Positions 23,401 through 36,716 of a DNA stretch of 64,000 bases are shown piece after piece. The stretch is from Solenopsis invicta. Lineage: Eukaryota; Arthropoda; Insecta; Hymenoptera; Formicidae. Position 1 is the first letter of the stretch. Each line of letters starts with the position of its first letter. The notes beneath the pieces are model-generated. The model searched no databases. It had not been told where the DNA came from and saw nothing but the letters and a program-made list of their open reading frames with translations. The translations under genes and the position numbers were made by a program. The stretch spans positions 14,829,037-14,893,036 of the forward strand of contig NC_052673.1 in NCBI RefSeq assembly GCF_016802725.1. The letters run 5' to 3'.

Positions 23401-26208
23401 ACGCAGAATACGGTTCTAAACTATGCTTAAAAACAATTCTCGCATATTATTAGGAAATGAAGATTACTTAATATATCGATAAATCAGATTTTCTTCCAAT
23501 GTTCGCGTTTTCTTAAGAGGGTTTTCCATTTTATCGCACTGATTTTTTAGAAAAGTGAGTGAATATTTTTCGAAATTATTTTTTACCCTTTATTTATCAT
23601 TGTTTGAAGATTGATTTTTTTTAAGTAAATTTTTTTTTAATGGCCACAAGTGTTCTGATCAAAATAATGCATGAGGTTTTAATTTCAGTCTAGATACGAA
23701 ATTATGTTTATCGATGAACCGTGTAGCGATTAAACGGGTTTACTATTAATAAAGCATTATTTATATATTTTATTTAAAAATATAGAAAATTATTCTTTGA
23801 ACAATAATTAACAAAGAACAAAAAGTAATTGTGAAAAATATTTACCAATTTTATTTAAATTTTCCTAAACTTGAAAAATTAAAGCAGAAAAACCCTCTTA
23901 AATACCAAAAACGGTCTAATTGCGCTTTTTCGAAATATGTACACCAAGTATAAGAAAGCAGATAAATGCATGTAATGTTAGCCACGCTCAGTTTGCAAGT
24001 GATGTAACAACACATACACTTAGTTTGTTAATTTATTAATATTTTAATATACAGTTATAAAGGCCACGTATACTAAAAAATTAAGTCTATATGACTTATA
24101 TATGTATATTGTCTACGCGAAAATTTACATAATCCTTTCTTTGCATAGACCATGAACTATGTAAACTTTGTAAAAAAAAAGGAACAAACAATTTGTTTTC
24201 CACGTTGACGTTTTTATCATTGTGCACAAATTAATATTTTAGATACAAGAAAAAAAGAATATTAATTCCTAACATCAATTAAGCACGATAATTGCAATGT
24301 AACATCAAGGAAATAACTACAAAAACTAATTGCTTATTTCAAAGATAATAACAGGCAAATTGTTTTATATGTAGATGATAGTCTATCTAGATTATGATAC
24401 ATGATGACACGTAATTTGCATAGTCCACATAGACATAGATGATTGATGTTTTATGCGTAGTTTTTCTTGAACGGTTGGTTTAATAACAAAACTCACTTTA
24501 AAAATTGTGCATTTTAACCGAGTACACTTTAATAGTCTGAAACTATTTTTCAATTTGCATTGTTTTGCAGAGAAGCTCAGCTAGTATCGTTGGATGAATG
24601 AACGGAGAGAGAAATATCAAAGCACATCATTCGACAAAGATTTTTCGATTTGCTCATATCATTCAGTGCACCGCTCATGAATGCCCATATAAATATATAA
24701 ACTTATATTTATTTTAAATTATAAACACAAACAGATGTATATCGCAAGGAAGCCAATTATCTGAAATTGGTTTAGTTTCTAGATCTGTTTCATTTATTAT
24801 TACTTGAGGGATGGAATATATCACTCCAAAGAGAGAGTGGAAATATTTTTTCAGTAAGGTTTTGTGTGCGGATTTACATAGATATTGATGTTAAGGCGTA
24901 AGAGTGTGTAACAGTAATGTAAATAAGAGATGATGAATCCGCGAGGGAATGTACAGCGAGTCGAGATTTATAATATTAATGATTACATTACGGAACATCA
25001 AAGGAAAGGAATATATTTTTGATAGAAGAGAAATGTGTGCGTAATGATTATCGGAAAATTTGAATCTAGAATTTGTTAAATTTACGTTTCTCAGATTGAA
25101 TATTTTTTTTAATGCAACTTGCGTATATCACGAAGAGATATCGAGAAGATATCGACGACAATTTAATCAATACGAGTAAATTACATAACATCGCATATCA
25201 CGTTACATTAAACTAAATATATTAGTTACATTAGATGTAACTTGCCAAAGCATTTATTTACCTAACATTTTAAAGTTGAAGTCAATAGGCGAATCGTAGT
25301 TGCAAAAGCGGCTAATAGTGAAATTATTGTCGAGCTATCGTGGTTTCAACATGTGCCTTTTACTCGTGAATTTGTGTGAATCATATAAATGTAAATATTA
25401 TATGTTAATATTACATGTTAAGAAATATATTTGTATAGAATGAGAGTGGTTCCTATATATATATTATGCATAAATGATATAATTACCCGCAAAAAAGCTC
25501 GCGATATCGTTGCACAAGATTACACGACGAATCGAAATAGCATATCATCAGTTCGTAGTGGATAGAAGCTATCCCTTCAGAGCATTATAACATTGAGATG
25601 CGAAAATGTGAGATACGACGTAACGAGATATACGTAAATATATCATTTCAAGCTTTTGATTAACAGTCGATATAATGCAATTTATTGTATAACGACTAAT
25701 TGTTTTCCGCTACGATTATCTTTTATACACATTGTTTGTTAGCCACGTAAATTTGTGTAAAATACTGTGTTAATTGTGTTTTTCAGTTTGAAATAAAACA
25801 TACGATTGTATAATAGAATATATATTTCAATATTTAATGCCGAATGTATATCTCTAATATTTAATGTGTTTCTATTAGTCGATGTTGTTTCAACCACTGA
25901 AAATTAATGCATGCGGATTCTTAGTTTTCAATATAATGGTGTTTTCTCATTCAACTTCAATTGGAATTTTATTTATATACATATCGATGTTAATGTACTC
26001 CCAGTGGAGCAACGTCCAAGCAAGACTGTTTACTTCGAAATTAGAATACGTCACATTATGATAATCGACAACAGATGCTTTGCAGCTTCTAATTAAAGAA
26101 GCCCATTGTTAGTCGTATCTGTGCTACAGGACAGATAATTCTTCTTCGAGCATAGTATCAGAGTAGACACGAATTTAGGTTCTCGATTTGTCACGCGCTC
26201 AATGAAAA
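20428..26208 (+). other. Long 3' UTR or intergenic region after the CHIC gene
   Basis: Nearly 5.8 kb of AT-rich DNA without a supported exon. A near poly(A) signal lies at 20455, and another AATAAA with a T-rich downstream region at 25792. It includes a (TA)n run near 23255-23281. Small frames (21798-22040 minus, 22513-22701 plus) have no domain or splice context. Bases from about 25.8 to 26.2 kb probably carry the promoter of the GPCR. Confidence 0.4.
25792..25797 (+). terminator. Candidate distal poly(A) signal AATAAA
   Basis: AATAAA after TTTTTCAGTTTG, 5.4 kb beyond the CHIC stop and about 0.4 kb before the GPCR start. It may end a long CHIC transcript isoform. Confidence 0.25.
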
Positions 26209-26952
26209 ATGATTTTACGTAATAAAAGTATCCGATCGTTGATATTCGTTGCAAGTGTTCTGTCAGTGAATTCTACCGAGCTTTTCTCAACGTACAATGC
26301 CTCCCCTAGGTAAGCAAGTTCCATCTATTATCTACTTTTTGTTTTACATTTTATAAGTAGTTGAGTCTCAATTAATAAATAAAAATAAATACATTGTTTC
26401 ATTATATAATATTTTAATTTTATTATATTATAATTATTACGTGATACGTTTTATAGATTTTTTTTTATGCTCTCGTTGAATTATTGTTGACCCTACATCC
26501 TTTTAGTTTCAGAGCCGTTTCGAAGTGTCCCTTGCCAATAACAGTTCTGGATTTCATTCGCAATTCTAGTCAGCCCGATTTAGAGGCCAAATGGCCCTGC
26601 GAAGTACGCTCGTATTGGTTGTCGTTACAGCCGTTCGTCAGATCCGTCCGTTTCTTGCTCCGCTATGTAACGCCATTTATTATAATACTCGGTAAGGAAT
26701 GTCGCGATGCCCATCGTATAATTCTCGACTGTTCTCATAAAATGTTGTAACTCACTTCGTATAGGTGTATTGCTAAATGCTGTATCTTTTAGTATGTTGA
26801 GCGCACCTGTGCTATGTGACTCCAATTTGTCACTTTATCTAAGCGCGCTCGCTATATCGGACAATGGAGCGTTAATATTCAATTATGCCGTCAGTGTCGC
26901 AAAATCACACTCCACTTCCGTTAACGATCTTTTTATGGTAAATATCCTTTAT

Positions 26953-26984
<32 letters not shown>

Positions 26985-29902
26985 ATGATCGATTTTGTCT
27001 CGTTGCATCTTCGCCGGTCCTCCCACTGCGAAGAAATTCATCTAGATGGAATAAACGAACAAAATCAATTTAGTTGTCTCTCGTTAGAGATAACTATAAC
27101 ATCAATTCTTCAAACGGTTCCTTTCAATTGGCTCAAGGTTCTCCTCAATTGACGGCCTCAAGTGAATTTCAGCATCAACTGAGAAAGATCTTAGCAAAGA
27201 TCGAACTCGGGAATTTATATCGTCTTGTGAGTGAAACCAACCGAAAGGAATTGTTCAAAGAAAAAATTCATTTTATTGCACATGCATTGGCCTTAGACTC
27301 GACTGACTTCAAATTAAAGTTAATTAACATGTTGATTGTCATGATAGTTAGTCTACAACTAGGGTTGAGTAATCAGTTAAAAAGTTAACAACTTTTAATT
27401 TAATTTAATTTTTAACTTTATCAATAAGTTATTTTTAAAACATTTAAATTTTAATAACTTAATAACTTTTTTCCAAGTTAATGATTTACCTGTGTAAAAG
27501 AAAAAAGTTCCCATATCAAATAAAATAATATTTTATCTAAACTTAATTTAATAAAATATTAAATTTATTTGATGATCCATATTGTTACTTAGAGTAATTT
27601 AATTTAATTTAATTTATTATCTTACCCAACCCTATCTATGATCATGGCATCGTATCATGTAATTATCTGACCTCTCATTGCAGGGATCGGTGTGTACAAA
27701 ATTTTTGCTTGTAAAATATAAATGTTATCTAATATAAAATTTTTAATATTAAATAGATTAAATGTAAATAGAACTTTTCTTACTTTATATTGTCATCCCT
27801 CTAGCTATTTATGTCATTCGAAGTTTTATATTAAATGGCATTTATTTTTTCAACAAGTGTTTTAAATTCGTTTATTCATCTCAACGTCTCAATAAATTTT
27901 GAAAGAAGATTGACACTGATCACGGGAGGATCAAAATTTGCACGACGCTCAGGATGATTTTCTTGCAGAACAGCAAGTTCCTATGCGGCGCGAATTCCGT
28001 GAGCATGGAACTTTTTCAATTTACGTCGACCTGGCTGATCGTCGCCCTCACGTGGACACGTGTCATCGCCGTAGTGTTTCCATTCGGGGCTCGCGACTGC
28101 CAGAATCGCTCCGCAATTACAATTATCACCAGCCTAGTCTGCATAAGCTTCATAATATCCTTAACGAAGCTATACTCCGGCGGTAAAGCGTACATTCCAC
28201 ACAATTGAAAAATTTGTGTTAAATTTAACGTCCATCGTGCGTTTCAAACAATTTCAAATTTTATAGTAATTTAATACAAGACATTAAAAAGTAGCACAAA
28301 TATTATGTTAAAAATTAACGCAAAAAATGTAACACTTTGAAACATATTGTGAAAGCATATTTCTTCAAAATTTCATCAACATTCATAATAAATACATGTA
28401 CATTTTATTTATTATTTTAGAACTGACGTTTCAAAATTATATTACTTTTTAATTTGCTCATTTATCCATAAATTGTGTCATTTTAAGAAATGTTGAATAT
28501 TAGTTCACTACAAGATATTCAAATAACACAATCACATTATGTTAGATTAACACTCGGACATATCAAAAATTTAACACAAAAATTTTAACAAAAACCAGTC
28601 TTAACACAAATATAACATTTTTTTTAATGTGCACATCATTTTCCCCTTTGCGTCACTACGCCTCATTGCTCTCTTCCTGTAGTTTCTGTCAATGAGTTCT
28701 GACTTATGCTTACTTGTAGGATACGAGACCGATAGCGTTTTCGAATTTATACCGTGCCAGGAGAAGATAAAGCCATGGGGTAGAACCATGTACCTTTACA
28801 TCGCCTTGTCCACGTGGCTGCCCTTGCTTTTTATATCGATCGGCAATTTGCTGCTGATCGTTCGCATGAGAAGGTCTTACAGAATTCACAACGAATTAAC
28901 ACGTAAGTCATCGCCGCCGATCGTTGACGCGTGACGTCGCCGCACGTGGAGATTTAACGGCGACCTTCGCCTCAGATAATTTTAGGTATAGAAGCAGTAA
29001 CTCGAGCAGGACGTTGTTCGCGGTATCGATAGTACATTTGATCTTGCTACTGCCGCTGGGAATTGTCGAAACGTTGGAACTTTATTGGGACGTGATTTTA
29101 ATCAAACATCCTGTTAATGCGGGAGAGAACGAGAGATATATACATTGGTATAATATCTTTCAAATTGTTCGACAAAATATAGAAATTTACATTACAAACG
29201 TTTCATGGTATAGTTTGTTATTCCGAATTAGTTCTTTTATTTGGAAAAAATTTATAAAAGTTATAAACTAATTGGTACATTTGTTTTGCAATATTTGAAT
29301 ATCATTTACAAGTTTTTTCAAACATTAGAAGAGATATTTTTGGCAATTTGTAAATCTATAGAAAAAAACTTTTCTTTCTCTCTTTCAACGTTTAAACTAT
29401 TAAAAAATATCTAAACGAAAAAAATGTTTTTAAACCCAAAAATGAGAAAATTTAAATATATTGATAAAAATGGACATAAAACATTTCAAACTGATACATC
29501 TTTTATTATGAAACGTTTGGAAAACGTGTTTTAAATGTAAATATTTTTTTCTTCACTTGTTTACAGTGTATATATCTCAATACGGAAGTATTGTTATTTT
29601 TCAGGTTGCAAGAGAAGATGTTACTCAAATGGTGTCGCGGATTGTTCTTTCACATATATCACTGGACTTTCGCAATAAACTTTTTTCTGTATTACCTGAC
29701 AGGAAAGAAATTCAGAAGCGTCGTAACGCAAAGACTGAAAAATTATACGGATACGTATCTGCCGTGCCACGGAAATGTCCTGAGATGCAACACGTGGAGT
29801 AATTGTCATAAACATTTACGATCTTGCAGCGCATTACTGACGAGGGCTGTTATGCGAAGTAAACAAAGTAATGCCAATGAAAGAAGCAGCAACGTTACCT
29901 AA
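26209..29902 (+). CDS. Orphan class A peptide-type GPCR
   Basis: Seven exons: 26209-26309, 26513-26691, 26765-26937, 27969-28182, 28720-28902, 28976-29147 and 29605-29902. All junctions keep phase, giving 439 aa. I chose the ATG at 26209 because it opens a signal-peptide-like stretch (SLIFVASVLSV); the ATG at 26202 gives only a six-codon frame. N-glycosylation sites and cysteines fill the ectodomain. Seven hydrophobic segments follow: TM1 about 79-105, TM2 115-140, TM3 after C157 to 185, TM4 198-216, TM5 246-270, TM6 296-316 and TM7 352-372. C157 and C235 can form the usual TM3-ECL2 bridge. The DRY site reads TRV (181-183), and NPxxY is NFFLY (366-370). The tail YLTGKKFRSVV resembles FMRFamide-type peptide receptors. 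It acts at the plasma membrane; the ligand is unknown. The long TM2-TM3 intron contains a MITE. Confidence 0.8.
26944..26987 (+). repeat. (GT)n microsatellite in GPCR intron 3
   Basis: A run of TGTGTG begins a few bases after the donor of exon 3. A polymorphic tract this close to the donor could affect splicing. Confidence 0.8.
27360..27634. mobile_element. 275-bp MITE in GPCR intron 3
   Basis: TAGGGTTGAGTAATC at the left and TTACCCAACCCTA at the right are inverted termini. The interior is rich in TTAA and AATTTAATTT. The ends resemble hAT-type MITEs, but the flanks give no convincing target duplication. Confidence 0.55.
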
Positions 29903-32001
29903 TTGTAAGAGCGAAGTACATCAGGAAAAAAACTGTATTCGATATAGAGTGTTACGTTACAGCTCATACATATAGTATACATAACTGCAGAAAAGATACA
30001 TGTACAACTCAAAGCGATAAATAATTATCTCTTTTTTGATTACTTTATATACACATCGTATCTTTTTAATCGATTCCGGAAGCAATTTTTCTGGGAACAG
30101 AAATTTGATTCGAGAAAGAATTTATTTTTTTTTCTTGTTTATTTTGTATACACATGAAATGTTTACACATTAAACATTGCAAAATATCACATTGCATATT
30201 AGGCGTCTTTTGCATAATAGCGTAATTCTTACAAAGTAAATAGCAATTTAATTACATGTGAAGATGATTTATTATTACATTTTGACTCTAACTTTTCATT
30301 TTGTTTTTGCTATTCATTGTTTTGCATCACTCGCCTTTTCTAGTCTTATAAACTAACATTCTGGTCCCAATGCAGATCTTTGATGCAATCTGGGATATCA
30401 TGTTAATACTGTATTAACGAGAATTTCGAGTGAAATATACAAGAGTAAAATGTATTGAACTCTTTTCAAATCAATATGAAATAACTTAAGATGATATACA
30501 TATAGAGTTCACTATAAATTTTTTTCTCCTAAGATTTAGCTAATGACTTGGTATGTGTATCATGAAATATTCGAATTTCAATGCACATGCTAAATTAGAG
30601 TTTTATCAAACGTAATTACATAACTCGCATATGAACATAATTAAGTATACACATATACATTAATAATTACTCAACTTAACAGTACATTAAACGAACGTTA
30701 TCTATACACTACATCATTGCCTTTCCCCGTTCTTCCACCCAATTATGCATTCACATAATATACATGTACAACTGTACCACCGTTGGTAACTTTTACTGAA
30801 ATAAACTCTAAGTTAGACAAAAAATACATGTATATAATACATTAATACAGAAATCCAACATATTTATTTATACATAATCATCCTTCAATTAATGGATTTT
30901 TTTTCTTAACAAAAATCAATTTATATTTATAGCGCATAAATAAGGAAGATATGGAATAATTTCTTAACTTCATATATAAAGCATTAGATTTTCAAACACA
31001 ATATATACAACGAAAAAATTATAACTTTGTTTCTATGCTAGATCTGACTAACAAAAGGTTCAAGAAGATAGTATCTAAATCGAAATTATCTAACGAAGAC
31101 TGATTTTTTATTTGATTGTTTAGAAATCTATCTATCAAAAACAAATCTTTCAAATAATGTACAGGAAGAAGATATTTGAACCAAAATGGATTATTCATTC
31201 GTGTAAATTAATATTAATAATTTGTACACTTTGGCAGATCTGTTACTTTCTACCTTACATTGATACAATATGTTTAAATTATGTTTAAACAGCTGACTTC
31301 TGTATGTGCCAGAGAATTTCAAATATATACTTGCCAAAGTATATCCTTATATAAAATTCACAAAGATTTTTAAATATTTAAAATATTTAAAATTCGAGAA
31401 CACTGATATTTAAAGAAACTCTGAATAGCACAATAAATAAAAAAATGAAATGTTGAAATATTCTGTTCATACGATTAGAAAAATGTAAAATGTTTAGTAA
31501 AAATTAAGCTCTCAGACGTTAGATGCGCACGTATAATCTCGAAATAAGAGAGAAACACAGTTCAGTACATGATTCATAATTTCAGCAGCATCCTTTATAA
31601 AATATTGCAAACAGTATAGGGTGCAAAATTTTTTCCGAGTTATCTAAAGGAATTGTAGATATCATCAATATATCGCAGATAATGTTATTTTCTAATTCCT
31701 AAAGATAATATCGTGATTATTTTCGAAAATGATCTTTGTTGGAACACGACGATAAAAACTCGTATGTATGATTCAGTCTTTCCATCAGTAAAATTTTATA
31801 AAAATTTTTTCTTTAGTGATTTGTACATGATCGAAATTATATACAGGACCATATCGAATCCATTTTTACACTTTCTTTTTTTATCACCATTCTTCGTAAT
31901 ATTTCATAAAGATGTAATTAACAATCCTAAATGTTTGCAATACAGAAGCTCTCGAAACAGTAAATTGTTAATACAATACAAAATATTTAATGAAAAAATG
32001 T
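29903..32001. other. Convergent 3' UTRs of the GPCR and the SH3 gene
   Basis: About 2.1 kb of AT-rich sequence separates the plus-strand GPCR stop and the minus-strand SH3 stop. An AATAAA at 30800 may serve the GPCR. I see no ORF with a domain, no repeat with clear ends and no RNA gene. Confidence 0.4.
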
Positions 32002-33972
32002 TTAAAAATTACAATAATTACTCGGAAGTCTATTTACATAATTTACTGGAAATTGTCCCTTCCTACCGTTGTACTCACCATACAACCAATCTTTCGATAC
32101 CCTTGATATGACTGTGATTTTCGCGCCCTCCTGAAACATCGCAATACCATTAGGAATATAATAGATCTTTCGTTCACACAATTACTTTGCCGTAATATTT
32201 AATACCTCAAATGATAAGTCGTCGCTGGTTTCTCCCGGAAAAGCGTAAAGCGCTGTGACCACGTTGTCTGATAAACCTGGCAAAGGTACTTTAATATCAA
32301 TGAAACTAAGTGGAAAGATCCCCTGACGATTTCCTATTCTTCCTTCCAACCAGTCATCATTGACCTTCTTCACCAACTGCACAATATCGCCCTCCTTTAA
32401 AGCCAAGTCGGTCGGCTGTGTCGCTGAGAAATCGTACAGCGCAATACCGTAAGGTTCATTAGAATCTTCCTGTGAATTGTCAACATCATTAACAAATACG
32501 TCATATCTTTCTCTAAACGCACAAGTCATATATAAGCTTTAGGTTTACACTCACTTTAAAATTGCTGCCAAGCTCTGCCAAATAATTCGCAGGTAGTGCC
32601 GGCGGTGGAATCGTTGGCATGGGCGGCGACGGACTATCACTGTCCTCACCGTCATTGGGCCACGCATTAGAAAAATTCAATGTCAATGGTTTATTCATTG
32701 TGCCGCTACTCGAAACTTTGAAATTGATACACGCTTCCCTAGGGATCGGTTCGAGTTTCTTAAATGGTAATTTTGGCGCTGGAGGCTTAGGAGGTTTCGC
32801 TCGAATTATCGTAGGCATCGATGTCACGAAAGGTTTAGAAGCGATCGAATTGGAAGGCACTTGGTTCGCCATGCGATTGTTGGAGTTAAAAGGGAAGAAG
32901 TTTGCGCCGCTGGCGATCTGAGGCACATTCGAGCACGTGTCCTCGAGAGGCCCGAACGGATCTTGCATCGTTGTTTTAGTCTGCCATGGGTCATTTTGTA
33001 CTACCTTCCTGGTGGACATACCGAAAAAGTCAAAATCATCCTCGAAGGCACTTTCCGTTTGCGATGTGTTTCCGCTACTCGTGAATACAGATGGATTGGA
33101 GTTTCCGTCACTACCGAAACTGTCGACGCTGACACCGTCACTCGAGCGTGTCGTGAACGTCGGCGACCCAGGCGGGCTGAGATCTATCAAAGATACTGTC
33201 GCGACTGAGTTTGAAGGCTGTGCCATTGAATTTTGTAACTGGCCTGTAGAACGCAATGGAAAAGGATTCTCCTGCTTTTTTCGTCCAAAGAAATTAGTCA
33301 GAAGCTCTGTCGGCCTGGCCTAGTGTGCAAAACAGAATATATTTATTAAAGTACTGTTGTAATAGACACTTCAAAAACTATTAGCACACTTCATAGATCA
33401 CAATTCTTACTGGCTTTTTTGGTTTTTGATCCTTCTGGTACTGCGTGTGGTTATAATTGAATTTTGGAGGTGGTGGTCGAGGAGGTGGTTTCTTCTTCTG
33501 TCCAGGTTGTGTCGTTAGGGTACCTCCAAATATATCATTACTGAAAACACACAAGGTTGCAACGTTACCACAATGATACAGAGGCTAGAAAGGCTAGATT
33601 CTAAGTAGAATTTCTCATGGGCATCTTCAGATAAGAGGCTCATTATTTGCAAATGTGCAAACTACTTGTACATCTCTCCCTTTGTTCTTGACATCTAAAC
33701 TGCATTCAGAAATCTTACCTGGGTGCACCTAGAAGTCATTTTAGCCCTGTTTAACATTTGAAACAACAAGGACAAAATATCTTAAATGTTTCTGAACTCA
33801 GCCTTGATTATACACTTTCTTCAGGTATGGACAGCATAAAATCTGCACAGCACACTGTCACAAAAAACAAACCTAGTGGGACGATGACGACATACCTGCT
33901 GCTCCAGATCGGATCTCTTTGCGTCGCACTCTGGCCCGGGGGACGAGGCGCAGCACGCGTCGGTATCCGCAT
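32002..33972 (-). CDS. Two-SH3-domain adaptor protein (SH3D19-like, tentative)
   Basis: Exons on the minus strand are 33972-33896, 33540-33411, 33319-32555, 32469-32206 and 32130-32002, all in phase, giving 454 aa. The N-terminus is proline-rich (KKKPPPRPPPP at about 41-51). The middle is low-complexity with LIDLSPPGSPTF, acidic DDFDFFG and NDPW/QDPFG motifs of the kind used by endocytic adaptors, plus a PPKPPAPKLPFKK stretch. Two SH3 domains end the protein: SH3-1 at about 331-386 (ALYDF ... DDWLEG ... GIFPLSFI) and SH3-2 at about 394-449 (ALYAF ... KDWLYG ... GQFPVNYV). Both keep the ALYxF, W and P-x-x-Y/F ligand-binding features. It likely links proline-rich partners to endocytosis or the cytoskeleton. 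The SH3D19/EVE-1 name is a best guess; the SH3 calls are firm. Confidence 0.8.
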
Positions 33973-34770
33973 GTCTGAAAGCAACAACGACAGACGACAA
34001 TGATCAGAAGACTGGGCAGCTGGGCTCTGACGCACGATCGGTTCCTCGTACACGCTGGTACGCACGCGTTCGGTACGCGCGCGCGCCCACACACACACAC
34101 ACGCACAACAAGCGCACACACGCGCGGATAAGCGAGCGTAAAACGAAAATTTTCCAAAACAAAGTGCGTGGTTGCGTGACAGATGGACAGACCAGGACGG
34201 ACGGTTGATGCGATGCGTATGTCTCAGCGTCGCCTCGCGATTTGCGGCGCACTACGTACGCCCACTTGACGCGAGTATCGCGACTATCGCGGCGATAAGC
34301 GGGACGCGAGCCAGTCGCGGCGGCGTGTGCTTTTATCTCGCGTTCGCCGACGAGATCGCGGGGCGATTCGGGGAAACGGCGGGCCGTAAGTTCGACGCGC
34401 CACCGCGATCAAGAACGACTCAACGGCCGGATGATTATCGCGACGAGAGGAGACAGACACGGCGGGCGGTGGAGGGTCGGATCGGGACCCCGATCGCGTC
34501 CCGGTTTCCGGGACAGACACCACTGACCCGCCGATCCTCGATTCACGCACGAAGAGAACGTCGACTCGCGGCGCCGTTACGTTATCACTCACCTGTTCTC
34601 ACGTTCGCGGCCATTTTTCATTCGTCGCCGCGGCACGCTGCACCGCAGCGACGTCTTCGTCGTGGCAGCGTGTCTCGAAAACAGACGCTTTCAAATTTAC
34701 GCTGTCAACGGCTGGCTCGTCACGCGCGCGGCTACATTTCCCTCACCCCTCACGGCACCACGTGATTCCA
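33973..34770 (-). promoter_or_regulatory. CpG-rich promoter and 5' UTR of the SH3 gene
   Basis: The sequence is strongly CpG-rich from about 33.9 to 34.76 kb and drops to AT-rich beyond. A CTTTCAG acceptor lies two bases upstream of the SH3 start codon, so an upstream non-coding exon is expected in this island. A (CA)n run lies near 34091-34103. The long frame 34172-34765 on the plus strand reflects composition. Confidence 0.45.
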
Positions 34771-35718
34771 AATTTAAATGCCCGAATGTATCTTCCTGCA
34801 TGCCATGTGACCTAATAGCAGGGTTGGATGTTTACGCGTGAAATATAAATAAATCTACATTATGCGCAGAATTGAGAGTACTAGTTAAAAAGTTAAATAA
34901 TAAAATTAATAACTTTTAACTTGACTTGATTAATTTCAAATGAATTTTTAACTTCTATAGGTGCGTTCCGTTTTTCACGCAGAGTACTGCAAATCTGTAG
35001 ATATATATAACGTGAAGTATAATATATGTAACGTGAACCATATAGATTGTCAGTACTCGCAGTGAAGAATTTCGAAACACAGCTTTTATTTACCACTACA
35101 CTATATTGTGGATTTTCTTATTAGTAAAAACATACAAATCTTCAAGTAGTTTTTTCTTAGTAAAATAATAATTATAAAATTGAAATTTAATTAATTTACT
35201 TGACAATCAATTTTTACACGTCTGCATAATTTTTTTAGAAGTAAACAAAATAAAGGGTTAATTTTCCGAGTGTTTTATTTCCTTCTTCTTCTTTTTGTGC
35301 CAAAAGATTTAGAATCAAATCGATTGCGGACGGGGTCTGCGAGTGTCTTAAGCCGCCACTGACTTTTCTCTGCGTCAAAAGTTGCATTACTTTTATGAGT
35401 TGTGACGTCAGACTGGTAAAGAATTACGTAAATAATTCGCACAATTTACGCAAGTTGATAAAACACATACAGTTACTACATCTCGCGTCACACATTTCTT
35501 ATCATCTTTAAATTAAAAATAAATCTGATCCAGTTAAATCCGAGAAATATTAGATCTTATGTCAATAATTTAACTTCGTAATAGTGTTTATCGCAATAAT
35601 TTTTAATTAAAATTTCAACAATCCTCTTTAATATGAGCTCTGTTAGATTTTGCTTAATGTGTCTGCATTTATCAAAGATATGACTTTTTCTTTTAATATG
35701 CTGAATATATCGTATCAG

Positions 35719-36347
35719 CAGTGTTGGGCAAAATTTAATCAATTTATTAATTATTAATTATTAAGACTAAATTTTTAGTAGTGATAATTATTAATTAGTA
35801 TTTTGTAATTTCTTGATTATAAGAAGTTATTAAGATATTTTAGTTGCCTTGAGATAAATCTTGGGCATTAATCAATTATAAACGTTTAATTAAATTGTAC
35901 ATAATTATGATTAATTCGCTCAATCGAAAATAATTTACTGCTACTGATTAAGAAATTAATCATTAATTATTGTTTTAGTCACTGATTTATAGCATGAATA
36001 GACCGTATATTTCATTAATGTAATAAATTATCAACCAATATTAATTAAAATTCCGATGCAATCACATTCTTTAAGTTCATAATTTTTCGTAAAAACTAGA
36101 AATATAATTTTTGAAATATGATTATAAAAATTAATGACTGACAATTATTATTTTTTAAATCAACGATATTTAATTTATTTCAATAATCGATCAAATTAAT
36201 CGTGTTTATATAAATAATTTTTAATTTTACAACATCAATTAGTTAAGCGAAAACTTGATTAATTATAATTATATTAATCAAATTTATTATACAAAATCGT
36301 TTAACAATTAATTGATTACACAATTAATTGATTATTGTCCAATACTG
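35719..36347. mobile_element. hAT-type MITE with 8-bp target duplication
   Basis: CAGTGTTGGGCAAAATTTAA at the left is mirrored at the right (reverse complement CAGTATTGGACAATAATCAA). Flanking octamers CGTATCAG and CCTATCAG match at 7 of 8. CAGTGTTGGG termini with 8-bp duplications are typical of hAT elements. The 629-bp interior is made of ATTAATTA words and has no ORF. Confidence 0.7.
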
Positions 36348-36666
36348 CCTATCAGACAGAGAGAGTTAATCGGCTGCAGAACAAAAATAGAACAAGCAGA
36401 TAGAAAAAGACAGACGGCTCTTCATCGTAAACGCCACTTTATTTTACCTATGTACAGAAACGAAGTTCCCTTAAACGCACCTAGACAGTGATTGAATACA
36501 ATAGGATTTAATCGCGTCGAACTTATGTACAAATTAAACATCGATGGATGCACGCGGCGTTTTGTACCCTGACTGAGAACGATACGTGGAGGAATCTTAG
36601 TGCCGCACCTGGGATATCGTGCCCCATTATGGTGCGTGAATATTATAAAATAAAAAGGAAAAGAGG

Positions 36667-36667
<1 letters not shown>

Positions 36668-36712
<45 letters not shown>
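36668..36712 (+). repeat. (TC)n microsatellite
   Basis: About 44 bp of uninterrupted TC dinucleotides, followed by TTTCTTCACTCG. Confidence 0.9.

Positions 36713-36716
<4 letters not shown>

Noticed and set aside
27074..27388. 104-aa frame in the GPCR's third intron
   Set aside because: The GPCR joins exon 3 to 27969 in phase without it, its sequence does not fit a receptor loop, and its 3' end runs into a MITE.
32182..32529. Reading straight through the SH3 exon to LNITAK and a stop as the true C-terminus
   Set aside because: That would cut the second SH3 domain in half. Splicing at 32206 to 32130 completes it exactly in phase.
34172..34765. 197-aa plus-strand frame in the CpG island
   Set aside because: Composition-driven and overlapped by frames on the other strand. 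It has no domain and sits in the SH3 gene promoter.
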